NCBI RefSeq assembly: GCF_020423045.1
Contig: NZ_CP081943.1
Location: forward strand, 1,054,001-1,118,000
DNA length: 64,000 bases
Direction: 5' to 3'
Source of the DNA: Pseudomonas sp. MM213
GTDB lineage: Bacteria; Pseudomonadota; Gammaproteobacteria; Pseudomonadales; Pseudomonadaceae
Shown: positions 56,233 through 64,000 of the stretch, one piece after another
How the letters are laid out: each line of letters starts with the position of its first letter
Numbering within the stretch: the first letter of the stretch is position 1
Made by a program: the position numbers and the translations under genes
Notes under the pieces: model-generated
Seen by the model: the letters and a program-made list of their open reading frames with translations, nothing else
The model's database searches: none
Told to the model about the DNA's origin: nothing

Positions 56233-58025
56233 GGGCGCTCTCCATCCGGGGGTAGCAAAGGGGCTGCGGTCGTGAGGCTGACTAGCGCGCAATACGGGGC
56301 AAGGGTGCCCTGATTCAGCAGGTCGGCGGACTTCGGCGGGTGTTCGAACAACAACGAAGTGCCGGCCTGTGGGGAGTGGACCACCGGCTTGTCGCTGAGG
56401 TTCAGGTCAATGCGCAGCAGGCTGCCATCGCCCAGTTGCCAGCGTGCGCTCACCGCGCCTGGCGCCAGTACCTCGGCACCCAACGGGTGTGCACCGGGCA
56501 GGCGCGCGATGATCTGCTCGTGGCGGATTTTCAGCAGTTGGCGATACAGCGCGTAAATGGCCGATTGCCCGCTCGCCGTCAGATTCGGCCGTGAGTCTTC
56601 GAAGGTCTGCTGCGCGTTCGGGTCGGGAATCTGTTCACGCTTGGCCGGATCGGAAAATGCGTCGAATGCAGAAAATTCGTTACGCCGACCTTCGCGAACG
56701 AGTTCCGCCAGTTCGCCGTGATGGCTGGTGAAAAACAGGAACGGTTGCTCGGCGGCAAACTCGTCGCCCATGAACATCAGCGGGATCATCGGCGATAACA
56801 GCAACAACGCCGTCGCGGCTTTCAAGGCGTCGGGGTGGGCGAGTTGGTGCAGCCGTTCGCCGAATGCGCGATTGCCGATCTGGTCATGGTTCTGCAAGAA
56901 CAGCACGAACGCCGTGGGCGGCAAATGACCGCTGGGCTCGCCGCGAGCTTCGCCGTGGCGGTTGGTGTGGCCCTGGAACACAAAGCCCTGGCTCAGGCAG
57001 CGTGCCAACTGTTCGGTAGGGTTGTCGGCATAGTCGGCGTAATAGGCCTCGGTTTCACCGGTCAGCAGCACGTGCAAGGCATTGTGGCCGTCGTCGTTCC
57101 ACTGCGCGTCGTAACCTTCCTGCAGCAAACTGGCCTGGTTGTGTTCGTTTTCGACCGTCAGCCACACGTGGCGCGCCGGGTCGATTTGCTGCCGGATGCG
57201 TTGCGCCAGTTCCTGTAGAAAGTCCGGGCTTTTGATCGCGTGCACCGCGTCGAAGCGCAAACCGTCAAAACGGTATTCCAGCAACCACATCAATGCATTG
57301 TCGATAAAGAAGTCGCGCACCTCGCGTCGCCGGAAGTCGATGGCCGCGCCCCAAGGCGTGTGCTTGTCTTCATTGAAGAACGCCTTGGCGTAGCGATGCA
57401 GGTAATTGCCGTCCGGGCCGAAGTGGTTGTAGACCACGTCGAGCATCACCGCCAGACCATGGCCGTGGGCGGTGTCGATCAGGTGCTTGAGTTGCTCGGG
57501 CGTGCCGTAGGAGGCTTGGGGTGCGTAGGGCAGAACCCCGTCGTAGCCCCAATTGCGATCACCGGGGAACTGCGCCAGCGGCATCAGTTCGATGGCGGTA
57601 ACGCCCAGTCCGGCAAGCCGCGCCAGGTGCTGCTCGACCTCGACAAAACCGCCAAGCGCACCGACGTGCAACTCGTAGATCACCGCCTCGTTCCAGGCTC
57701 GCCCCAGCCAGTCGCGGTGTCGCCAGGTGTAGGCGAGGGGATCGACCACCACGCTGTGCCGGTGAATATCACCGGCCTGAGCGCGGGAGGCCGGGTCGGG
57801 CACCTCGAGTTCGCCATCAATGTTGTAGCGGTAACGCGTGCCCGCAGGACAGCGCGTCTTGATCACGAACCAGCCATCGGCCTGAGGCAGCAACGGCAAG
57901 GACTGTCCATCTTCCAGTTCGACACTGACAAAAAACGCATCCGGCGCCCACAAGGCAAAACGCGTGTGCTCTGCGTCCAGCATGATTGCGCCGTGGGGCC
58001 AGGTCTCAAGGGTCCGTAACGGCAT
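56229..58025 (-). CDS. treZ: Malto-oligosyltrehalose trehalohydrolase TreZ
   Basis: 598 aa from MPLRTLETWPHGAIMLDAEHT. AGAGG lies about ten nt upstream; the frame to 58157 overlaps glgA and is rejected. CBM48-like N-terminus (TRFALWAPDAFFVSVELEDGQ), then the GH13_10 barrel with AVIYELHVGALGG, LDVVYNHFGPDGNYLHRY, YRFDGLRFDAVHAIKSPDFL (nucleophile) and VWLTVENEHNQASLLQEGYDAQWNDDGHNA. FLQNHDQIGNRAFGERL completes the active site. It releases trehalose from TreY products. It is 13 nt downstream of glgA and overlaps malQ by 4 nt. Confidence 0.97.
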   Translation of the reverse strand: MPLRTLETWPHGAIMLDAEHTRFALWAPDAFFVSVELEDGQSLPLLPQADGWFVIKTRCPAGTRYRYNIDGELEVPDPASRAQAGDIHRHSVVVDPLAYTWRHRDWLGRAWNEAVIYELHVGALGGFVEVEQHLARLAGLGVTAIELMPLAQFPGDRNWGYDGVLPYAPQASYGTPEQLKHLIDTAHGHGLAVMLDVVYNHFGPDGNYLHRYAKAFFNEDKHTPWGAAIDFRRREVRDFFIDNALMWLLEYRFDGLRFDAVHAIKSPDFLQELAQRIRQQIDPARHVWLTVENEHNQASLLQEGYDAQWNDDGHNALHVLLTGETEAYYADYADNPTEQLARCLSQGFVFQGHTNRHGEARGEPSGHLPPTAFVLFLQNHDQIGNRAFGERLHQLAHPDALKAATALLLLSPMIPLMFMGDEFAAEQPFLFFTSHHGELAELVREGRRNEFSAFDAFSDPAKREQIPDPNAQQTFEDSRPNLTASGQSAIYALYRQLLKIRHEQIIARLPGAHPLGAEVLAPGAVSARWQLGDGSLLRIDLNLSDKPVVHSPQAGTSLLFEHPPKSADLLNQGTLAPYCALVSLTTAAPLLPPDGERP

Positions 58026-58038
58026 CGTTGAAAACCTC

Positions 58039-59625
58039 TTACTGTTTGTTCGATTTCCCCAGCGCTTTAGCCACCAGCTGTTCGTAGAGTTCGGCGTAGG
58101 GTTCGACGGCTTTGCACCAGTTGAACGGTGCGGCCATGGCCCGGCAACGCATGGCATTGAGCAAGCCAGGAAAGGCGAACACTTTGAAGGCGCGGCTCAG
58201 GGCTTCCTGATAGCTCTCGACCGTGGATTCGTCGAACAGGAAACCGGTCACGCCGTTTTCGATGGTGTCGGCCAGGCCGCCGGTGTTGCGTGCCACCGGC
58301 AACGAACCAAAACGCTGGGCGTACATCTGGCTCAAGCCGCACGGTTCATAACGCGAGGGCATCAGCAGGAAATCGCTGCCGGCGAACATGCGGCGGGCGT
58401 CGGTTTCGTTGAAGCCGATGCGCACACCGATCTGCCCTGGAAAGCGCAGGGCCAGTTCACGCATTGCCTGTTCTTCTTCCGGCTCGCCGCGCCCGATGAT
58501 CGCGATCTGGCCACCGGATTTGACGATGTACTCGGACACGGCTTCCGTCAGGTCCAGGCCTTTCTGATAGACCAGGCGCGAGACCACGGCGAACAGCGGA
58601 CCTTCGGAGTCGTCCAGCCCGAACAGCTCGCGTACGTGCGCCGCGTTGACCGCTTTGCCTTCCCAGTCGCCGATGCTGAATGGACGGAACAGGTGGCTGT
58701 CAGTGGCGGCGTCCCAGCTCTCATCGATGCCATTGGGAATCCCGCTGAGCAGGCCTTGCTGGGTCTTGGCGGCGAGAAAACCGTCGAGGCCGCAGCCGAA
58801 GGCCGGCGTGGTGATTTCCTGGGCGTAGGTGGCGCTGACGGTGGTGATGTGGCTCGAATAAGCCATGCCGGCCTTGAGGAACGACATCTTGCCGTAAAAC
58901 TCCATGCCTTCCTGTTGCAGGGCATGTGCGGGAATGCCCAGTTCGGGGCACGACCCCAGGCTGGTCACGCCTTGATAAGCAAGGTTGTGAATGGTGAACA
59001 GCGTCGGCGTGCGTTGACCGCGCCAGTGCATATAGGCGGGGGCCAGGCCGGCGGGCCAGTCATGGGCGTGCACCAGGTCCGGGCACCAGTGGATTTGTGC
59101 GAGGTTGGCGGCGATGTCGGCAGCCGCCAGGCCCAGGCGGGCGAAACGAATATGGTTGTCCGGCCAGTCGCGACCGTTATTGGCGCCGTAAGGTGAACCT
59201 TCGCGCTCGTAGAGTTCAGGGCAGATCAACACGTAAATGACCAGTCCGTCAGGCATGTCCATGCGCCCGATCTTGCAGGCAGGCAGCGCGGCATGACCAC
59301 CAAGTTCACCAATAATATGGATCGGGTTTTCGCTGTGCAGCACTTGCGGGTAACCGGGGATCAGCACACGCACATCGTGCAATTTCGCCATGGCCCGGGG
59401 CAGCGCCGCGGAAACGTCACCCAGACCGCCGGTCTTCACCAGGTCGGCGATTTCCGAGGTCACAAACAACACTTTCTTTCTGTTGGGATTCTGACTGACC
59501 ACCGGCGTCAACGTCTTGGTACCCGTGACGTTGATCGATTGGGCACTTGGGGCACTCACGGCGCTCGTTTCGCCGACCTGCTGATGAGCACGTTCTCCCT
59601 GGATATCTAATGCCGTACTGATCAT
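58039..59625 (-). CDS. glgA: Glycogen synthase GlgA
   Basis: 528 aa from MISTALDIQGERAHQQ, with GGGAG six nt upstream; the frame to 59790 has no ribosome site. GT5 enzyme: the nucleotide-sugar loop KTGGLGDV is at residue 64, against residue 15 in E. coli GlgA, so there is an extra low-complexity N-terminus of about 49 residues. HDWPAGLAPAYMHWRG and the GT-B C-domain motifs SRLVYQKGLDL and MPSRYEPCGLSQMYAQRFGSLPVARNTGGLADTI are intact. It elongates alpha-1,4-glucan from ADP-glucose in the family. No glgC is in the window, so the donor supply is unresolved. First gene of the minus arm. Confidence 0.95.
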   Translation of the reverse strand: MISTALDIQGERAHQQVGETSAVSAPSAQSINVTGTKTLTPVVSQNPNRKKVLFVTSEIADLVKTGGLGDVSAALPRAMAKLHDVRVLIPGYPQVLHSENPIHIIGELGGHAALPACKIGRMDMPDGLVIYVLICPELYEREGSPYGANNGRDWPDNHIRFARLGLAAADIAANLAQIHWCPDLVHAHDWPAGLAPAYMHWRGQRTPTLFTIHNLAYQGVTSLGSCPELGIPAHALQQEGMEFYGKMSFLKAGMAYSSHITTVSATYAQEITTPAFGCGLDGFLAAKTQQGLLSGIPNGIDESWDAATDSHLFRPFSIGDWEGKAVNAAHVRELFGLDDSEGPLFAVVSRLVYQKGLDLTEAVSEYIVKSGGQIAIIGRGEPEEEQAMRELALRFPGQIGVRIGFNETDARRMFAGSDFLLMPSRYEPCGLSQMYAQRFGSLPVARNTGGLADTIENGVTGFLFDESTVESYQEALSRAFKVFAFPGLLNAMRCRAMAAPFNWCKAVEPYAELYEQLVAKALGKSNKQ

Positions 59626-60180
59626 ATGAATCTCCCGTGTTGTTGATCTAGTTCTAGGTCTGGCAAACGGTGTTTCGTGGCCAAATCCTGTGGCCGGGCG
59701 CAAACGCGCTACGCATCGGTGAGCAAACGCTGCCCATGCGTTAAAGCAGAATGGCTGGAGTGGCCGTTGCAAGGATTGCACCAGTCGCAACGCACCTACC
59801 TTTCAGAGGACCGGCCACAAATGGCAAAAGTTTCGATTTTTTTGACACTTTGTGACCGACCGGTTTTGCCCCGCGAAAAGGAGTCTAGGCCAGAACTTAG
59901 AGCGGTGAAGGCCAGTTGGCAAAATTGTTCGACAATCGGTTCAAAGCGGTACGGACGTACCGGATAGGCAGCCAAACGCCCCGACGAAGGGCATGTTTTT
60001 TCGCGATTCGGCCCCAAAAAGTAACCTGGCAGTCACACGAATGTGCAAGGGCGATTACGGCTGCGCACTGTTGTGGTGCGCTCGCAGGTCCCGCTTTTGG
60101 CCGAACCGCTGCCTTACTGCGGCGCGGGTTGCCTTGTTATAGTTCGGGCCTCATTTTTTGCCCGGTAAAGGATCACTGCC
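59626..60180. other. Divergent promoter region between glgA and the crotonase gene
   Basis: 555 bp without a believable gene. It should contain the promoter of the glgA-treZ-malQ-treY-DUF2934 operon and that of the crotonase gene. A TATAGT hexamer at 60138-60143 could be a -10 box for the crotonase gene, but no good -35 is in place. CGGTAC-N4-GTACCG at 59947-59962 is a small dyad that could be an operator. No RNA gene recognised. Confidence 0.45.
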
Positions 60181-60993
60181 ATGTCTCAGTACACTGCGTT
60201 CACCGTCGAACTGGCCGATAAAATTGCCCATGTGCAGATCAATCGTCCGGAAAAGATCAACTCGATGAACGCCGCGTTCTGGAACGAGATCATTGAGATC
60301 TTCCAGTGGATCGATGACACCGACGAAGTCCGGGTGGTGGTGCTCAGCGGCGCCGGCAAACATTTTTCCTCCGGTATCGACCTGATGATGCTGGCCGGCG
60401 TGGCCAATGAGCTGGGCAAGGACGTCGGCCGCAATGCGCGCCTGCTGCGCCGCAAGATCCTTGCGCTGCAAGCGTCCTTCAATGCCGTCGACAACTGCCG
60501 CAAGCCGGTGCTGGCAGCAATCCAGGGTTACTGCCTGGGTGGCGCGATCGACCTGATTGCCGCCTGCGACATGCGTTATGCCGCCGAAGACGCGCAATTC
60601 TCGATCAAGGAAATCGACATCGGCATGGCCGCCGACGTTGGCACCTTGCAACGCTTGCCGCGGATCATCGGTGACGGCATGCTGCGTGAACTGGCTTACA
60701 CTGGTCGCTCGTTTGGCGCCGAGGAAGCGCGCAGCATCGGCCTGGTCAATCGCGTCTACAGCGACGCCGCCAGCCTGCTCGACGGTGTCATGGGCATTGC
60801 CCGGGACATCGCCGGCAAGTCGCCGATTGCGATCACCGGCACCAAAGAGATGATCAGCTACATGCGTGACCATCGCATTGACGACGGCCTTGAATACGTC
60901 GCTACCTGGAACGCCGCCATGCTGCAATCCACTGACTTGCGCGTGGCCATGGCCGCCCATATGAGCAAACAGAAACCCGAATTTCTGGATTGA
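60181..60993 (+). CDS. Crotonase-family protein, dienoyl-CoA isomerase (ECH1) type
   Basis: 270 aa; AAAGGA precedes the ATG. The crotonase fold has oxyanion-hole segments KHFSSGIDLMML and IQGYCLGGAIDLIAACDMRY. Acidic residues Asp124, Glu144 (SIKEIDIG) and Asp152 (GMAADVGTLQRLPRIIG) have the same 20- and 8-residue spacing as Asp176, Glu196 and Asp204 of rat delta3,5-delta2,4-dienoyl-CoA isomerase. It therefore probably isomerises dienoyl-CoA during oxidation of unsaturated fatty acids, rather than acting as a plain hydratase. It is followed after seven nt by nudC and probably co-transcribed. Confidence 0.9.
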   Translation: MSQYTAFTVELADKIAHVQINRPEKINSMNAAFWNEIIEIFQWIDDTDEVRVVVLSGAGKHFSSGIDLMMLAGVANELGKDVGRNARLLRRKILALQASFNAVDNCRKPVLAAIQGYCLGGAIDLIAACDMRYAAEDAQFSIKEIDIGMAADVGTLQRLPRIIGDGMLRELAYTGRSFGAEEARSIGLVNRVYSDAASLLDGVMGIARDIAGKSPIAITGTKEMISYMRDHRIDDGLEYVATWNAAMLQSTDLRVAMAAHMSKQKPEFLD

Positions 60994-61000
60994 TTGAAAA

Positions 61001-61831
61001 ATGACTTCACGCTGGACCACTGCAGTACTGGACACCGATCAACCGGGCGGCTGGGCCGTTGCGCGCAGCCCCGAAGGCTTCCTGTTCGACGACAATGGCG
61101 CGCTGTTCCCGCGTGAATGGCTCAAGCGTCAGGACCTGCCGGTTCTGGCCGAACACGGCATCGGTCATCTGGATGGCGAACCGGTCTACCTGCTGGAGCT
61201 GCGCAGTCACAGCGAAGTACCGGGCTGCAACTGGAAAGGCTTGCGGGCGTTCATGCTCGATGGCGATCACGCGGTTTACAAAGTGCTGGGTTATGCCGCG
61301 CAGATCGGCACCTGGGCCCGCGAACACCGTTTTTGCGGCAACTGCGGGCAGGCGACCTTGCAGGTGCCGCGTGAGCGGGCGATGTATTGCGAGCCGTGCA
61401 ATTTGCGCTATTACCCGCGGATTTCGCCGAGCATGATCGTGCTGATCACCCGTGGCGATGAAGTCTTGCTGGCGCGTTCGCCACGGTTTGTCACCGGGGT
61501 CTACAGCACGCTGGCGGGATTTGCCGAACCGGGCGAATCGGCTGAAGACTGCCTGATTCGCGAGGTGCGTGAAGAGGTGCAGATCGAGGTCAAGAACATC
61601 CAGTACATGGGCAGTCAGTGCTGGCCGTTCCCGCACTCGATGATGCTCGGCTTCCACGCCGAGTACGCCGGCGGCGAGATTGTTTGCCAGGAGGACGAGA
61701 TCGAAGACGCCCAGTGGTTCAACGTGCACGAGCTGCCGCCGTTGCCGGCGTCACGCTCGATTGCCCGTTACCTGATCGACGTCTATGTGGCGCGGCGCTT
61801 AGGCCACGCTGAACCAGTGCTGCCAGGCTAG
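61001..61831 (+). CDS. nudC: NAD+ diphosphatase / NAD-RNA decapping enzyme NudC
   Basis: 276 aa. A divergent N-terminal domain is followed by a four-cysteine zinc site (FCGNCGQA ... MYCEPCNL) and then a nudix domain with an intact nudix box [25 protein letters not shown]. The NADH-pyrophosphatase signature ([15 protein letters not shown]) follows; the usual Pro is Cys in SQ(C)WPFP. It hydrolyses NAD(H) and removes NAD caps from RNA. Its last 33 nt overlap the convergent permease gene. Confidence 0.95.
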   Translation: MTSRWTTAVLDTDQPGGWAVARSPEGFLFDDNGALFPREWLKRQDLPVLAEHGIGHLDGEPVYLLELRSHSEVPGCNWKGLRAFMLDGDHAVYKVLGYAAQIGTWAREHRFCGNCGQATLQVPRERAMYCEPCNLRYYPRISPSMIVLITRGDEVLLARSPRFVTGVYSTLAGFAEPGESAEDCLIREVREEVQIEVKNIQYMGSQCWPFPHSMMLGFHAEYAGGEIVCQEDEIEDAQWFNVHELPPLPASRSIARYLIDVYVARRLGHAEPVLPG

Positions 61832-62578
61832 GCGCACAGTCAGACCCAGCACTACGGTGATGAACACCGGGCGAATGAACTTGGCTCCGCCGCTGATGGC
61901 GGAGCGCGCACCGAAGAACGCACCGACCATCACCGACAGGCCCATGCTCAGGCCGATGATCCAGTCCACTTGCCCGGAAAAGATGAACACCGACAGCGCC
62001 GCAATGTTGCTGACGAAGTTCATGCTGCGCGCCACGCCGCTGGCCTTCACCAGATCGATGGGGTACATCAGCAGGCTGCTCACGGTCCAGAACGCGCCAG
62101 TGCCGGGGCCGGCCACGCCGTCGTAGAAGCCGAGGCTGAAGCCTTGGGTCGATTGCCACTTTTTCTTGATCGGGGCGTTGCTGTCCAGCGGCGCTTTCGG
62201 CGTGCCACCGAACAACAGGTAGAGGCCGCAGGCGAACACGATCACCGGCAGCATTTTGTTCAGCCATTCGGCAGGCAGGTAATGCGCGACCACGGCACCG
62301 GTCAGCGCGCCGACCAAGGTGCCGACGATGGCGTGCACCCACTGCCGGGGATGGAACAGTTTGCGTCGATAGAAGGTGAAACTGGCGGTGGCCGAGCCGA
62401 AGGTCGAACTGAGTTTGTTGGTGCCCAGCACCAGGTGCGGCGGCAGGCCAGCGGTCAACAGCGCCGGCGTGGTCAACAGACCACCGCCGCCGGCAATGGC
62501 GTCGATGAAACCGGCAATGAAGGCGACGACGGCCAGGATGGCGAGGGTGGTGAGGTCAACGCTGAGTTCGAAAGGCAT
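61799..62578 (-). CDS. TSUP-family membrane permease (TauE/SafE type)
   Basis: 259 aa with seven to eight hydrophobic segments. The family N-motif is [47 protein letters not shown], repeated in the second half as [45 protein letters not shown]. This duplicated G-rich pattern is typical of TSUP exporters for sulfite, sulfonates and other organic anions. The actual substrate cannot be read from sequence. It overlaps the 3' end of nudC on the opposite strand by 33 nt. Confidence 0.93.
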   Translation of the reverse strand: MPFELSVDLTTLAILAVVAFIAGFIDAIAGGGGLLTTPALLTAGLPPHLVLGTNKLSSTFGSATASFTFYRRKLFHPRQWVHAIVGTLVGALTGAVVAHYLPAEWLNKMLPVIVFACGLYLLFGGTPKAPLDSNAPIKKKWQSTQGFSLGFYDGVAGPGTGAFWTVSSLLMYPIDLVKASGVARSMNFVSNIAALSVFIFSGQVDWIIGLSMGLSVMVGAFFGARSAISGGAKFIRPVFITVVLGLTVRLAWQHWFSVA

Positions 62579-62670
62579 GGAAATGGGCTTATTCGGCGGG
62601 GTGCAGCAAAGGGCTGCGGGGAAGGGCCGATATCTTACCTATATCCAACTTCTGCGGCGACTGGTGTGGC

Positions 62671-62757
62671 CTCTTCGCGGGCAAGCCTCGCTCCTACAGG
62701 TTATCGGTGTTGGCATGATCGCCTCACAACCTGTAGGAGCGAGGCTTGCCCGCGAAG
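62671..62757. repeat. REPIN pair
   Basis: Inverted copy at 62671-62700 and forward copy at 62731-62757 of the 'GTAGGAGCGAGGCTTGCCCGCGAA' class, just after the end of the acyl-CoA-dehydrogenase-like gene. Confidence 0.93.
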
Positions 62758-62777
62758 ACTGACTTGCAGGCGCTACA

Positions 62778-64000
62778 TCACTTGGCGGCCGGCCCATTGC
62801 CGATCTGCCACACAAACGGCGGTTCAGTCCCGTTAATCTCCCAATCCCCGACAATCCGCGCCTTGTAGATCACCGGATTGTGCGAAGACACGGTCCGCGC
62901 ATTACGCCAATGCCGGTCCAGCGACTTGCCCTGACGCACATCCGAAGCCCCCAGCGCATTGAACAGCTCGGTGGTCGCCCGCTGAGTCAGCTCCGACACC
63001 ACCACCTGCGCTTTCGCCGATTCGAGTTCCGCCGCAACATTCGCCGCCCGCTCCAGCGCGTCATCCCCCGAAAACCGCGCCAGATACGCCCGCTGCGCCG
63101 GTTGTGCGGCTTTCAATGCGCTCGCTTCGGCGGCGTACACCAGCGCCGCCACTTCGCCGACGACTTGTTGAACTTGTGAATCCTCGCTGACACGCTGGGC
63201 ATTGCCATGGCTGTAAATACGTTTGCGCTCACGTACCTGATGCGCCACGTCGCGCAACGCGGCGCGACCGATCCCGCTCAGCGTGGCCAACAACACGAGC
63301 TGATAGAACGCCGTCTGGTATTTGAAACGGGTGGCGAAGTCGATAACGTTTTCGGCGTCCACCTCGGCGTCGATAAACCGCGACGTGCCGCTGCCTGTGG
63401 TGCGCTGACCGAAACCGTCCCAGTCATCGCTTTGCACGATCCCCGGTTGCCGGGTGCGCACCGCTGCGATGACATCGCCGCCGGTATCACTGCGCTGTGC
63501 GTAGACGTCGATCCAGTCGGAAAACAGGCTGCCGGTGCTGTAGAACTTTTCACCGTTGAGCCGCCAGCCGTCGCCGTTGGGCGAGACTTTGGTGATCACG
63601 TCGCCAATCGCCACATTGCCGATTTCAGTCCAGGCGCAGCCGACAATGTCGCCGTCGACAAAGCGTTTGAACCACAGATCCCGTGCCGGCCCTGGCGTGG
63701 CGTTCAAGCGGTCCTCGGCAAACGCGAAATGCCCGCGCAGTGCCTGTGGCACGTTGGAATCGGCTTCGGCCAGTTCGATCAGCAACTCAAACAGCTGCGG
63801 CAGGGAGGCGCCGCCACCCCCGTATTCCACCGGCACGCGCACTGCGCCGAAACCGGCTTCCTTCAGCCACTGGATGGGCTCGTAAGGCAGGCTGCGCGAC
63901 TGTTCACGCTCAACGGCACCGGCGGCGATGCGCTGGAAAATCGGACGGAATCTCGCGGCCAGCGCTTCATAGTCAGTGCCAATGGACAGCGGATTGATTA
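62778..64000 (-). CDS. Acyl-CoA-dehydrogenase-like flavoprotein (SfnC/DszC type), N-terminus off the right edge
   Basis: The frame is open from the window edge at 64000 to the stop at 62778 (about 407 codons). The GTG at 63842 is internal, because upstream codons continue in frame (SIGTDYEALAARFRPIFQRIAAGAVEREQ...). Core signatures: GFGAVRVPVEYGGGGASLPQLFELLIELAEADSNVPQALRGHF, GDIVGCAWTEIGN, LNGEKFYSTGSLFSDWIDVYA and a C-terminal ELTQRATTELFNALGASDVRQGKSLDRHWRNARTVSSHNP helix block. Relatives include DszC- and SfnC-type FMN-dependent monooxygenases that act on sulfur compounds. The neighbouring TSUP permease would fit sulfur metabolism, but that link is inference. Confidence 0.85.
   Translation of the reverse strand, partial: INPLSIGTDYEALAARFRPIFQRIAAGAVEREQSRSLPYEPIQWLKEAGFGAVRVPVEYGGGGASLPQLFELLIELAEADSNVPQALRGHFAFAEDRLNATPGPARDLWFKRFVDGDIVGCAWTEIGNVAIGDVITKVSPNGDGWRLNGEKFYSTGSLFSDWIDVYAQRSDTGGDVIAAVRTRQPGIVQSDDWDGFGQRTTGSGTSRFIDAEVDAENVIDFATRFKYQTAFYQLVLLATLSGIGRAALRDVAHQVRERKRIYSHGNAQRVSEDSQVQQVVGEVAALVYAAEASALKAAQPAQRAYLARFSGDDALERAANVAAELESAKAQVVVSELTQRATTELFNALGASDVRQGKSLDRHWRNARTVSSHNPVIYKARIVGDWEINGTEPPFVWQIGNGPAAK

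Noticed and set aside
59796..60017. Minus-strand 73-codon frame in the glgA/crotonase gap
   Set aside because: No ribosome site, no family resemblance, and irregular composition consistent with a chance frame in a promoter region.

Overview
The window is high-GC DNA from a fluorescent-type Pseudomonas (P. fluorescens group). Evidence: the short palindromic REP/REPIN repeats typical of that group (core 'GTAGGAGCCGGCTTGCTGGCGATGG' and relatives) lie between many genes, and the gene content fits (MuxABC-OpmB efflux, CcoG, DUF3203, and the paired trehalose/alpha-glucan operons). I saw no rRNA, tRNA, CRISPR array, integrase or intact insertion sequence.

Layout. (1) 1-6515, minus strand: a MoxR/Bat-type operon running moxR - DUF58 - DUF4381 - batA - batB(TPR) - batD, with batD running off the left edge. 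moxR carries an apparent one-base frameshift. REP elements lie inside two of the coding frames (batD and the DUF4381 gene) without breaking them. (2) 6595-9797, minus: a three-gene unit of two predicted outer-membrane proteins flanking a DUF1254/DUF1214 protein. (3) 10141-16262: an accessory island of three plus-strand genes of unknown function. The largest (1100 aa) has a regular 110-residue repeat. The first two genes share a conserved upstream block. A YciI-family gene sits between them on the minus strand. (4) 16540-26211: tpx, then a four-gene RND efflux operon. (5) 26531-33762: an MHYT-GGDEF-EAL protein, an SDR, a MocR-like regulator, ccoG, DUF3203 and mgtC. (6) 33891-59625: a large trehalose/alpha-glucan region. 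The plus arm is glgE - treS/maltokinase fusion - glgB. The minus arm is glgA - treZ - malQ - treY - DUF2934 - glgX. Between the arms lie an orphan TcC/RHS protein with an AT-rich variable C-terminus, an autotransporter barrel almost lacking a passenger, an endonuclease/phosphatase-fold protein and a PIG-L-like protein. (7) 60181-64000: a dienoyl-CoA-isomerase-like crotonase, nudC, a TSUP permease and a partial acyl-CoA-dehydrogenase-like flavoprotein.

How the genes work together. The two glucan arms form a cycle. TreS interconverts trehalose and maltose, the fused maltokinase makes maltose-1-phosphate, GlgE polymerises it and GlgB branches it. GlgX debranches glucan, TreY/TreZ turn maltodextrins back into trehalose, MalQ reshuffles short chains and GlgA elongates. 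No glgC is present in the window. The Bat-type operon is probably an envelope or stress assembly.

The best candidates for something undescribed are the 10-16 kb repeat-protein cluster with its shared promoter-like blocks, the orphan TcC toxin C-terminus beside a passenger-poor autotransporter, and the REP insertions tolerated in frame inside the Bat operon.
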